From NCBI RefSeq assembly GCF_014200455.1, contig NZ_JACHBW010000015.1:62001-126000 (forward strand): 64,000 nucleotides of DNA, given 5' to 3'. The position numbers and the translations under genes were made by a program. The notes under the pieces were generated by a model. The model made no database searches. It saw nothing but the letters and a program-made list of their open reading frames with translations, and was not told where the DNA came from. Below are positions 28,475 to 36,682 of this stretch, piece by piece. This stretch comes from Paraburkholderia bannensis (GTDB taxonomy: Bacteria; Pseudomonadota; Gammaproteobacteria; Burkholderiales; Burkholderiaceae). Within the stretch, counting starts at the first letter, position 1; each line of letters begins with the position of its first letter.

Positions 28475-29299
28475 CTATAAAGCCGGGAGCGCCGCGCCCG
28501 CCACGTATCCGAAGCGGCGCGACAGGCGCTCGGCCGCCGCCATCAGCCGTTGCGCGCTGGAGCCTTCGCGCGTGGTGTCGAGGTTGCCCGACGGCCCCAT
28601 CAGCGCGAGCACGAGGCACACGCTGCCGGTGTGATCGAACACGGGGGCGGCCACGGTGCTGATGCCGGGAACCGGCTTGTCGAGCGCGGTGTCCAGGCCT
28701 TGCGCGCGGATCACGGCGAGGCGTTCGGCGTAGCGCGCGCCGTCGTCGGGCAGTTCGGCCACGCCTGCGAGCCGCAGTGCGTCCTGCGCGAGCAAGGCCG
28801 CGCGCACATCGTCGTCGAGCCAGGCGGCGAACACGCGGCCGATGGCGGTATTCACGAGCGACATCACCGTGCCGGGACGCAGGCTCACATGCAGCGGACG
28901 CGGCGACTCTTCCAGCCGCACGACCGTCGGACCGAGCGGGCCCGGCACGGCGAGCGCGACGCTCATGCCGGTGCCGGCGGCGAGGTCGACGAGTTCGGCA
29001 TCGGCCTCGCGTACGGGTGACAGGCGCGCGAGACCCAGCAGGCCTAGCTCCAGGCTCAGTGGCCCGGCTTCGTAACGGCCCGCTTCGTCGCGCGCGAGCA
29101 GGCCGGTTTTCAGCAGGCTCACCAGATGCGCAAACGCCTTTGCGCTGGGCATGCCTGCCGCCGCCGCGAGGTCGCGCAGCGACAGCGGCGTGCCGGCCGC
29201 CACCAGCGCGGCGAGCAACTCGCCCGTGGCGTCGAGCGCCTGGATGCCGCGCTGCGGCTTGTCGGCGGCTTCGGTGGTCCCGGTGGTTTCTTTGGACAT
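28475..29299 (-). CDS. IclR-family transcriptional regulator, copy 2
   Basis: A 274-residue IclR-type protein: winged helix at about residues 20-85 (LSLRDLAAAAGMPSAKAFAHLVSLLKTGLL) and a ligand-binding domain at about 95-270 with the family pattern GTVMSLVNTAIGRVFAA and PGISTVAAPVFDHTG. It follows a paralogue by 2 bp and precedes the P450 gene by 150 bp in the same direction, so it may control P450 expression. The effector, probably a small aromatic or acyl compound, is not deducible. Confidence 0.87.
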   Translation of the reverse strand: MSKETTGTTEAADKPQRGIQALDATGELLAALVAAGTPLSLRDLAAAAGMPSAKAFAHLVSLLKTGLLARDEAGRYEAGPLSLELGLLGLARLSPVREADAELVDLAAGTGMSVALAVPGPLGPTVVRLEESPRPLHVSLRPGTVMSLVNTAIGRVFAAWLDDDVRAALLAQDALRLAGVAELPDDGARYAERLAVIRAQGLDTALDKPVPGISTVAAPVFDHTGSVCLVLALMGPSGNLDTTREGSSAQRLMAAAERLSRRFGYVAGAALPAL

Positions 29300-29301
29300 G
29301 G

Positions 29302-30165
29302 TCAGGTCGATGGGGGCGAAGCAAACGCGGCTTGTGCGATGGCTTGTGCGGCGTCGCGCAGCGCGTGCACGAGTTTGCCCTCGGGGCGCACGTCGAGCGC
29401 GCCGCTTGCGCCAATGGCCGTGAGCGTCACGCGCAGCGCGCGCTGCGCATCGAGCACCGGCGCGCAGACGCTGCTGACGCCGGGACTGGGCGCGTCAATG
29501 CCGATCTCGAAGCCGCGCGCGCGGATCGCGTCGAGCGTGGCGGAGAAAGCCGCATCGGGCGCGGTCATCTCTTCGGCGGCCGCCGTGCCGCGCCAGACCG
29601 GCTGCGCCGTCTGGTTGGCCCACATCGCGCGCAGCGTGGCGTCGTCGAGAAACGCGCAGAACACGCGTCCCGTCGAGGTGGCCGGCAGCGACATGACGGT
29701 GCCGACGTGCAGGTTCACATGCAGCGGCAGGCTGGCGTGCTCGTAGCGCACGATGGTGGGCCCTTGCGGTCCGGCGATGCACAGCGCAACGCTGCAGTTG
29801 TGCGCCTGTGCGAGCGCTGCCGCGTGCGGCACGGCCTCGCGCAGCGCGGGCTGCTGCGTCAGATGCAGCAGGCCCAGGCGCAAGGCCAGCGGCCCGGCCT
29901 CGTATCGCCCGGACAGCGCGTCGCGCTTGATCAGGCCGAGGCGCGTGAGACTCACCAGATAGGCGTGCGCCTGGCTGGAGGCGATGTCGGCGGCGGTGGC
30001 GAGGTCGGTGGGCGCAAGCGGCACGCGCGCATCGGCCAGCACGCGCAGCAGGCGCGCGCCCACTTCGACGCTCTGGATGCCGCGCTGGGCGCGGCCGGAT
30101 CCAGCCGCTTCAGCATCGGCTCCGGTCCCTGCTGCGGACGGCGGCGCGTTGCGAGGAGTCTTCAC
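29302..30165 (-). CDS. IclR-family transcriptional regulator, copy 1
   Basis: A 287-residue IclR protein. After a low-complexity start of about 30 residues comes the winged helix (about 35-100: LAPTDLATAADIASSQAHAYLVSLTRLGLI) and the effector domain (GTVMSLPATSTGRVFCAF, PGVSSVCAPVLDAQ). Divergent from the metallo-beta-lactamase-fold gene at 30440 across a 274-bp gap, and coupled by 2 bp to a second IclR gene, so the pair may act together on both sides. Confidence 0.87.
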   Translation of the reverse strand: MKTPRNAPPSAAGTGADAEAAGSGRAQRGIQSVEVGARLLRVLADARVPLAPTDLATAADIASSQAHAYLVSLTRLGLIKRDALSGRYEAGPLALRLGLLHLTQQPALREAVPHAAALAQAHNCSVALCIAGPQGPTIVRYEHASLPLHVNLHVGTVMSLPATSTGRVFCAFLDDATLRAMWANQTAQPVWRGTAAAEEMTAPDAAFSATLDAIRARGFEIGIDAPSPGVSSVCAPVLDAQRALRVTLTAIGASGALDVRPEGKLVHALRDAAQAIAQAAFASPPST

Positions 30166-30439
30166 TCGTTGTACCAGGCTGAAAAAGGGTCCATGTTAAC
30201 TGAATGACGGGGGAATTCCGCGGGTTTCATTGTTTGCATATGGCTAGTGTATTCGCTATTGACAAATAAAATCCCTCGGGCGATCATGGCTTCACCCCGG
30301 CAAAACAGCGGTTCAACCAAACGAGACGGGGCGAGACAAAAATGGCTGGCCCTGCGCGCCGGTCCCCGCACGTGCGCCGTCGTGGCGCGTGCGCTCAGCC
30401 TCGCCTCGTCGCCCGTTCCCCACCGATACGGAGACTCAG

Positions 30440-31399
30440 ATGGCAAAAGCGTTCGCATCGCAGGCCGACCTCGAAGAAAAGCAGGTCACCTTCACGCAGC
30501 TTTCGGAAAACGCCTACGCGTACACGACCGAAGGCGATCCGAATTCGGGCGTCATCATCGGCGACGACGGCGTGCTGATCGTCGACACCACCGCCACGCC
30601 CGCGATGGCGCAGGACCTCATCGCGAAGATCCGCAGCGTCACCGACAAACCCATCAAATACGTGGTGCTCTCGCACTATCACGCGGTGCGCGTGCTGGGC
30701 GCGTCGGCGTATTTCGAGGAAGGCGCGCAGCAGATCATCGCCAGCCGCGGCACCTACGAAATGATCGTCGAGCGCGGCGAGCAGGACATGAAGTCGGAAA
30801 TCGAGCGCTTCCCGCGTCTCTTTGCCGGCGTTGAAACGGTGCCGGGCCTCACGTGGCCGACGCTGGTGTTCGAGAAGGAAATCACGCTGTTCCTCGGCAA
30901 GCTCGAAGTGAAGATCGCGCATCTGGGCTCTGGCCACACGAAGGGCGACACGGTGGTGTGGCTGCCGCAGCAGAAGGTGCTGTTCTCGGGCGACCTGGTG
31001 GAATACGACGCGGCCTGCTATTGCGGCGACGCCCAACTGGCCGAATGGCCCGCCACGCTCGAAGCGCTGCGCTCGCTCGGCGCGCAAAAGCTGGTGCCGG
31101 GGCGCGGCCCCGCGCTGCTCAATCCCGATGAAGTGAACAAGGGACTCGATTACACGAAGGACTTCGTGTCGACGCTGCTGGCGCAGGGCCGCGCGGCCGT
31201 CGCGCAGAAACTCGATCTGAAGGGCGCGATGGCGCTCACGCGCGAAGCGATGGACCCGAAGTTTGGTCACGTTTTCATCTACGAACATTGCCTGCCGTTC
31301 GACGTGACGCGCGCGTATGACGAAGCGAGCGGCATCACGCATCCGCGCATCTGGACCGCGCAGCGCGACAAGGAAATGTGGGACGCGCTGCAGGATTGA
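30440..31399 (+). CDS. Metallo-beta-lactamase-fold protein with altered metal motif
   Basis: A 319-residue protein with the MBL layout: GVIIGDDGVLIVDTTATP strand, a first motif HYHAVR at residues 79-84, GHTKGD at 165-170 and FSGDLVE around Asp185. The usual first motif is HxHxDH; here the Asp and third His are replaced by Val83 and Arg84, so one metal site should be lost or changed. ATG 30440 follows a GGAG site; a longer frame from 30389 is less likely. It lies 27 bp before an FAD hydroxylase gene and probably acts in the same aromatic pathway, perhaps as an atypical hydrolase. Confidence 0.8.
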   Translation: MAKAFASQADLEEKQVTFTQLSENAYAYTTEGDPNSGVIIGDDGVLIVDTTATPAMAQDLIAKIRSVTDKPIKYVVLSHYHAVRVLGASAYFEEGAQQIIASRGTYEMIVERGEQDMKSEIERFPRLFAGVETVPGLTWPTLVFEKEITLFLGKLEVKIAHLGSGHTKGDTVVWLPQQKVLFSGDLVEYDAACYCGDAQLAEWPATLEALRSLGAQKLVPGRGPALLNPDEVNKGLDYTKDFVSTLLAQGRAAVAQKLDLKGAMALTREAMDPKFGHVFIYEHCLPFDVTRAYDEASGITHPRIWTAQRDKEMWDALQD

Positions 31400-31426
31400 G
31401 CGTTCCTGGAGGAGACGGAGAGACAC

Positions 31427-33136
31427 ATGATCGATTACCAATCTCTGACGTTCGATTACGCACGCTGCCATGAACAAGGCGACGGCGTGAAGACGGTGCG
31501 GCCCGTGGTGGTGGTCGGCGCGGGCCCGGTGGGCCTCGCCACGGCGATCGACCTCGCCCAGCAGGGCGTCCACGTCGTGCTCGTCGACGACGATTGCACC
31601 CTTTCCACGGGTTCGCGCGCGATCTGCTTCTCGAAGCGCTCGCTCGATATTTTCGACCGTCTTGGCTGTGGCGAGCGCATGGTCGAGAAAGGCGTGAGCT
31701 GGAACGTAGGCAAGGTGTTCCGCAAGGACGAGCTGGTTTACACCTTCAATCTGCTGCCGGAAAGCGGGCATCATCGTCCGGCCTTCGTGAATCTTCAGCA
31801 GTACTACGTGGAGGGCTTCCTGCTCGAACGCGCGCAGGCATTGCCGAACCTCGAAATCCGCTGGAAAAACAAGGTCACGGGCATCTCGCAGCGTGGCGAG
31901 CCCCGCACTGACCACGCTCATGTCGCGCTCGAAATCGAAACGCCCGACGGCCCGTATGAACTGCTCGCGCGTTACGTGGTGGCCTCGGACGGTTCGCGCA
32001 GTCCCGTGCGCAAGCTCATGGGCCTCGACAGCCACGGCCGCACGTTCAAGGATCGCTTCCTGATCGCCGATGTGAAAATGGAAGCCGATTTCCCGACCGA
32101 GCGCTGGTTCTGGTTCGATCCGCCGTTCCATCCGAATCAGTCCGTGCTGCTGCATCGGCAACCCGATAACGTCTGGCGTATCGATTTCCAGCTGGGCTGG
32201 GATGCCGATCCGGTGTTCGAAAAGACGCCCGAACGCGTGATTCCGCGCGTGCGCGCCCTGCTCGGTCCGGACGTGAAATTCGAACTCGAATGGGTGAGCA
32301 TTTACACGTTTTCGTGCCTGCGTATGGACAGCTTCCGGCACGGCAACGTGCTGTTCGCGGGTGATTCTGCGCACCTGGTATCGCCGTTCGGTGCGCGTGG
32401 CGCGAATAGCGGCTTCCAGGACAGCGAAAACCTCGCGTGGAAACTCGCGATGGTGCTGGAGCATCGTGCGCCCGACGCGCTGCTCGACACCTATGCGAGC
32501 GAACGCGAATACGCGGCCGATGAAAACATCCGCAATTCCACGCGTTCGACCGATTTCATCACCCCCAAGAGCGCGGTGAGCCGCGTGTTCCGCGACGCCG
32601 TGCTCACGCTGGCCCGCGAGCATGCGTTTGCACGCCAGCTTGTCAACAGCGGACGCCTTTCGGTGCCAGCGGTGCTGCACGAATCGACGCTCAACACCGC
32701 CGATGAAGACAGTTTCACCGGCCAGATGGTGCCGGGTGCGTCATGCGCCGACGCGCCGCTGAGCGATGCGCAAGGCAACGCGCAATGGTTGCTCAAGCAG
32801 CTTGGCGGACGCTTCACGGGGCTGCTGTTTTGCCGCGCGGGCACGTCGCTGGATGGCCAGACGCGCGCGGCGCTCGATGCGCTCGCAGGCGGTGCGGTGC
32901 CGCTTGACTTCGTGGCGGTGATCGACGGCGAGGGCGCACAGCCCGAAGGCCTGCCCGCAGGCACCAAGGTGCTGCGCGATGCGCAAGGTCTGGCGGCGCA
33001 GCGCTACGGCGCGCAGGACGGCGCGTTCTATCTGATCCGTCCGGATCAGCACGTGAGCGCACGCTGGCATCGCGCCAGCGCGCCGCGCGTGGAGCGCGCG
33101 TTGAAGCGGGCGCTGTGCGTGGAAGGTACGGCTTGA
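31427..33136 (+). CDS. FAD-dependent aromatic hydroxylase (PHBH/MhpA type)
   Basis: A 569-residue flavoprotein monooxygenase. FAD-binding loop GAGPVG at about residues 30-35, the DG motif at VASDGSRSPVRKLMG, and the GD motif at FAGDSAHLVSPFGARGANSGFQD. The last 170 residues form the thioredoxin-like domain seen in phenol-hydroxylase/MhpA-like members. Strong GGAGGAGAC site. It should hydroxylate a phenolic or heteroaromatic acid using NAD(P)H; the substrate is unknown. Neighbours are the MBL-fold protein and a DUF2783 protein, with two divergent IclR regulators. Confidence 0.87.
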   Translation: MIDYQSLTFDYARCHEQGDGVKTVRPVVVVGAGPVGLATAIDLAQQGVHVVLVDDDCTLSTGSRAICFSKRSLDIFDRLGCGERMVEKGVSWNVGKVFRKDELVYTFNLLPESGHHRPAFVNLQQYYVEGFLLERAQALPNLEIRWKNKVTGISQRGEPRTDHAHVALEIETPDGPYELLARYVVASDGSRSPVRKLMGLDSHGRTFKDRFLIADVKMEADFPTERWFWFDPPFHPNQSVLLHRQPDNVWRIDFQLGWDADPVFEKTPERVIPRVRALLGPDVKFELEWVSIYTFSCLRMDSFRHGNVLFAGDSAHLVSPFGARGANSGFQDSENLAWKLAMVLEHRAPDALLDTYASEREYAADENIRNSTRSTDFITPKSAVSRVFRDAVLTLAREHAFARQLVNSGRLSVPAVLHESTLNTADEDSFTGQMVPGASCADAPLSDAQGNAQWLLKQLGGRFTGLLFCRAGTSLDGQTRAALDALAGGAVPLDFVAVIDGEGAQPEGLPAGTKVLRDAQGLAAQRYGAQDGAFYLIRPDQHVSARWHRASAPRVERALKRALCVEGTA

Positions 33137-33251
33137 GGCGATGATGCGAAGGGCGGCCGCTTTGCTCGAACGAAAGCACGCCGCCTTTCGAATCGATTAT
33201 GCAGACCATTACAAAACGAACGACGATATGAAGATGGGACAGGAGACGACG

Positions 33252-33494
33252 ATGCTGAATACCCAACCCAATCTCGCGCGCCCCGACGATTTCTACGAAG
33301 CGCTGATCGACATGCATCGCGATCTCGACGATGCGCAGAGCCAGTCTGTCAACGCGCAACTGATCCTGCTGCTGGCCAATCACGTGGGCGAGCACGAGGC
33401 CTTGATGGAGGCGATCCGCTTTGCGCGTGCGGGCGTGGTCGTGCCGCCGGCGAATGGCTCGTCGATGGGGGCGGCGGGGATGCTTGCGGCTTGA
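33252..33494 (+). CDS. Small DUF2783-type protein
   Basis: An 80-residue soluble protein without motifs for catalysis; two helices are likely (FYEALIDMHRDLDDAQSQSV and LILLLANHVGEHEALMEAI). Such DUF2783 proteins are known to me as regular neighbours of FAD hydroxylases, which is how it was recognised. ATG 33252 has AGGAG seven bases ahead; starts at 33228 and 33141 are in frame but less well supported. Function unknown; a partner or stabiliser of the hydroxylase is plausible. Confidence 0.65.
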   Translation: MLNTQPNLARPDDFYEALIDMHRDLDDAQSQSVNAQLILLLANHVGEHEALMEAIRFARAGVVVPPANGSSMGAAGMLAA

Positions 33495-33800
33495 ACAAAA
33501 AAGTGAGGCCGGATGCGTTGTCCCGGCCTTGCCAAGCGTGCACATGCACAGCAAACGCAATCGTTTGCCTTCTCGCTATCTGCATCGATCGAAGCGCTAA
33601 AACGTGCCTATCGATTGCAACGCATTCCACCTGCTGAATCCTGCCCGCTTGCACCCGCGCGAAGCCGATGCAAATTGATTCAAGAACCCCCTGCGTAAAG
33701 CCGTAAACGGCAGTCATACGAGAACCAGATCGATCGTCCATGAGCGCTCAGGCCGGGCGCTCAAGACGGTCGACAACGACACCGCACACGGGGAAACACC

Positions 33801-35012
33801 TTGAATCGCAGTCAAACATGGTCGCGCACCGCTGCGCCGGGCGAAGTCATCTATTCGGAAGGCTACGCGGGCGAGCGCCTGCTCTTCGTTATCGCCGACG
33901 GCAAAGTCGAAATCTCAACCCGCTGCGAAGAGAAGCGCGTCGTGACGGCAACGCTGGGCCGCGGCGAATTTTTCGGCGAAAGCGCTTTGCTGGGTGCGGA
34001 GCCGCGCCCGAGCACCGCCAAGGCGCTGTCGTTCTGCCAGCTCACCGTCATTCCCGCCAACATCATCGAGGACGAGCTCGAACGCGTCTCGCCGCTGCTG
34101 CGCCACGTCGTGCGCACCATGATCCGTCGCGCGAAGGCGAAGGACGATCAGCTCGCCACTTACACGCACGCCGATTTCATGCCCGGCGTGGTGTCCTACG
34201 CGCACGTGCTGTCTCTGCTGGCGGGCGCTGAGCGGGTCGAGCCCAAGGGCGGCTGGTTGCGCCAGGGCCCGGCTCCGGGCGCGGGCGAAGTGAGCGTCGC
34301 GCTGGCGGACGTAGTGCACAAGTGCCGCGCCGTGGCGGGCCATTCGCGCCCGCACGTGATGGCGATGCTGCGCCGCATGGAAAAGCTCAACCTCATCGCG
34401 ATGGAATCGGGCCAGGCGGCTTCGCACCTGGGCGGCGCGGATGGCGGCGATGGCGCGCTCGGCCGTCAGGTCGTCACGTTCGATCCGGTCCGTATCATCG
34501 ATCGCGCAGGACAGGTGGCCGACCACGATCTGGACGTCTCGATCAACAGCGAACTCGAACTCATCGAGCTGGGCGATCTCGAAGCGCTGATCGGCGTCGA
34601 GCGCACGCTGCTGCTCAACAAGCTCTCGCATGGCGAGATCGCCGACGAGCTGTTCGCGTTCCGCAAATCGAAGGTGCTGAACTTCGTCGAGCAAAAGGGC
34701 GTCGCGTACTTCAGCAAGCGCGCGAATCGCGGCTCGGGCGAGGTAAAGACGCTCGACGATCTGCTGTTCGTCGATCAACGCACGCTGTTTGACGCGGTCA
34801 ACGCGCTCGATACCTACGATCTCGCGAAGCTGTTGGCGTCGCTCCAGGATCCGGCTGTGTCCGAGCGTCTGCAATCGGTGCTGTCCGAAGCGCGCAAGAA
34901 CGAAATCTCCTGGCTCATGCGTCGCGAGATCAAGTCCGACCCGCTCGAACTGGAAGGCATCGAGGCGCGCCTCATCAGCGCTGTGCGCGAACTCAGGGCG
35001 CGCGCCGCTTAA
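33801..35012 (+). CDS. Cyclic-nucleotide-binding protein with FliG C-terminal-like domain
   Basis: A 403-residue cytoplasmic protein. Residues about 10-110 are a cNMP-binding beta roll (phosphate cassette GEFFGESALLGAEPRPSTAKA at 56-76). Residues about 163-203 look like a CRP-type winged helix (LADVVHKCRAVAGHSRPHVM). Residues about 315-403 read like the FliG C-terminal domain: LDDLLFVDQRTLFDAVNALD, then the helix pair and DPLELEGIEARLISAVREL. FliG uses that domain to contact MotA. The gene starts with TTG after GGGGAAA and lies 108 bp before a MotA gene. I infer a nucleotide-gated switch for the stator encoded next to it. The central region 205-310 is unassigned. Confidence 0.72.
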   Translation: MNRSQTWSRTAAPGEVIYSEGYAGERLLFVIADGKVEISTRCEEKRVVTATLGRGEFFGESALLGAEPRPSTAKALSFCQLTVIPANIIEDELERVSPLLRHVVRTMIRRAKAKDDQLATYTHADFMPGVVSYAHVLSLLAGAERVEPKGGWLRQGPAPGAGEVSVALADVVHKCRAVAGHSRPHVMAMLRRMEKLNLIAMESGQAASHLGGADGGDGALGRQVVTFDPVRIIDRAGQVADHDLDVSINSELELIELGDLEALIGVERTLLLNKLSHGEIADELFAFRKSKVLNFVEQKGVAYFSKRANRGSGEVKTLDDLLFVDQRTLFDAVNALDTYDLAKLLASLQDPAVSERLQSVLSEARKNEISWLMRREIKSDPLELEGIEARLISAVRELRARAA

Positions 35013-35120
35013 CACGACGATTGATTCGAGCGACGGCTCATCGCCTGGCGCGCCTGCATGATGCGGGCGCGCTGATCGTGCACGCGCGTCGCCTTTACCC
35101 ATTCTTATCTGGAAACACGC

Positions 35121-35921
35121 ATGGATCTGTTGACTTTGTTCGGAGTCCTGCTTGGCGGCACGGCCGTCGTGGTGGGCTTCATCCTGGAAGGCGGTCACTT
35201 CGGCGCGCTGTTGCAGCCCGAGGCGCTGGTGGTCGTGCTGGGTGGAACACTGGGCGCGGTGATGATCCAGAACACGTGGGCGCGCTTTTTCGACGCGATC
35301 CGCCGCTTGCGCACGGTGTTCGTGCGCGCGCAGCAGGTCGATGAAGCCAGTCTTGCCGCCGTGCTCGAATGGGGCGATCAGGCCAAGCTCAACGGCCTGC
35401 TCGCGTTCGAGTCGATGGACTGGACGGGTATCCATCCCTTCGCGCGACGCGGCCTGGAACTGCTGGCGGGTGGTGTGTCCACCGCCGTGCTCGAAGATGC
35501 GCTCAACCGCGAACTGGAAAACTATGGCCGCACGCATCTGGCGGCGGCGCGCGTCTGGCAGCAGGCGGGCGGCTATGCGCCGACCTTCGGCATTCTGGGT
35601 TCGGTGCTGGGATTGATCCAGGTGACCGCGCATCTGGTCGAGCCGTCGCAACTCGGAACGGGCATCGCAGTGGCCTTCGTCGCCACGCTCTACGGGCTTG
35701 CGCTGGCGAATCTGGTGTTCCTGCCGCTGTACGGCAAGATGCGCGCGCATATCGAAAGCGAACTGCGCCTGCGCAAGCTCTATCTGGACGGCCTGCTGGC
35801 GATTTCGCGCAAGGAGACGCCGCATATGATCGCCACGCGTCTTTCGGGCGAAGTGACGACGCATGCGGGCGGGCGCAACGATGCGAACGCGTGGGCGCGC
35901 CAGAGCGCGGCCGTCAACTGA
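35121..35921 (+). CDS. MotA/PomA-type stator subunit
   Basis: A 266-residue membrane protein with the MotA layout: two membrane segments near the start (about 1-22 and 33-53), a cytoplasmic domain of about 95 residues (including NGLLAFESMD, like the GLLALE region of short MotA proteins), and two more segments (about 152-172 and 180-202: PTFGILGSVLGLIQV and GIAVAFVATLYGLALANLVF). With MotB it would conduct protons or sodium. It is flanked by the FliG-like gene and a MotB gene 19 bp downstream. A role outside the flagellum is inferred from context. Confidence 0.85.
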   Translation: MDLLTLFGVLLGGTAVVVGFILEGGHFGALLQPEALVVVLGGTLGAVMIQNTWARFFDAIRRLRTVFVRAQQVDEASLAAVLEWGDQAKLNGLLAFESMDWTGIHPFARRGLELLAGGVSTAVLEDALNRELENYGRTHLAAARVWQQAGGYAPTFGILGSVLGLIQVTAHLVEPSQLGTGIAVAFVATLYGLALANLVFLPLYGKMRAHIESELRLRKLYLDGLLAISRKETPHMIATRLSGEVTTHAGGRNDANAWARQSAAVN

Positions 35922-35940
35922 GTGCGAGCGGATCATCAGC

Positions 35941-36642
35941 ATGCAAATCTCATCCGATAAGCCCGCAGCGCGCGATCTGCTGGCGGGACTACTCGATCAC
36001 GACGAGGAAGAGAGCGGCGAGCATTCCGGGCAAACGGGCCGCTGGCTGCTGTCATACGCGGACCTCGTCACGACGATGATGGTGCTGTTCCTCGCGCTCT
36101 ACGCCATGCAGCTTGCCAGGCGTCACGAACAGGAACTGCGCGCCCAGTCCCAGGCGGTGCAGACGGTGCAGACGCAGACAACGCCTGCAAAACCCGCGCC
36201 GTCACAGAACCCCGAACGCGTCTTGCTGGCTTCGCTGGGTCCCTTGCGCGCGAGCGGTGAGATCACCGTTTCGCCTGTGCCGCACGGCATGGAGATCGGC
36301 ATCAATGCGAGGATCCTGTTCAATGCGGGCGACGCCGCGTTGCTGCCGGAGTCGTTCGGCGTGTTGAGCCGCGTTGCCGGCGTGCTTGCGCAAGTGCCCG
36401 ATGGCAACATCCTCGTGGAAGGGCATACGGACAGCACGCCTATCGCCAACGCGCGTTACGCCTCGAACTGGGAGCTGTCGTCGGCGCGCGCGGGCGCCGT
36501 GGTGCGCTATCTGGTGGAGCGCGGCGTCGAGCCGCATCGCCTCGCGGCAATCGGCCGGGCCGACAACTTCCCGCTCGTTGCCGGCACCGACCCCGCAAGC
36601 CGCGCGCTCAATCGCCGCGTGACGATCGTCGTGCAGTATTGA
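35941..36642 (+). CDS. MotB-type stator subunit (OmpA-like peptidoglycan binding)
   Basis: A 233-residue protein: short cytoplasmic tail, one membrane helix at about residues 36-57 whose YADLVTTMMVLFL sequence contains the ion-carrying Asp41 (equivalent of MotB Asp32 in E. coli), a linker rich in Q, T and P, and an OmpA-C peptidoglycan-binding domain at about 125-233 (VEGHTDSTPIANARYASNWELS is its core, shortened here to HTDSTPIANARYASNW). It anchors the MotA ring to the cell wall. ATG 35941 gives correct length; no strong ribosome site is seen. Last gene of a three-gene unit. Confidence 0.85.
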   Translation: MQISSDKPAARDLLAGLLDHDEEESGEHSGQTGRWLLSYADLVTTMMVLFLALYAMQLARRHEQELRAQSQAVQTVQTQTTPAKPAPSQNPERVLLASLGPLRASGEITVSPVPHGMEIGINARILFNAGDAALLPESFGVLSRVAGVLAQVPDGNILVEGHTDSTPIANARYASNWELSSARAGAVVRYLVERGVEPHRLAAIGRADNFPLVAGTDPASRALNRRVTIVVQY

Positions 36643-36682
36643 TGCTGTCTTGATGCAGATCGATCCAGCTTGATGCGCCCGC

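Noticed and set aside
28326..29414. Upstream extension of the P450 frame
   Set aside because: Overlaps the IclR gene in another frame and runs through the 9-bp repeat; a normal P450 start exists at 28325.
33505..33540. Terminator after the DUF2783 gene
   Set aside because: GGCCGG/CCGGCC pairing exists but no T run follows on the plus strand.
33801..36642. Zorya-type anti-phage defence (ZorA/ZorB are MotA/MotB-like)
   Set aside because: ZorC/ZorD or ZorE genes are absent; MotA here lacks the long ZorA tail, and the first gene is a cNMP/FliG-like protein.
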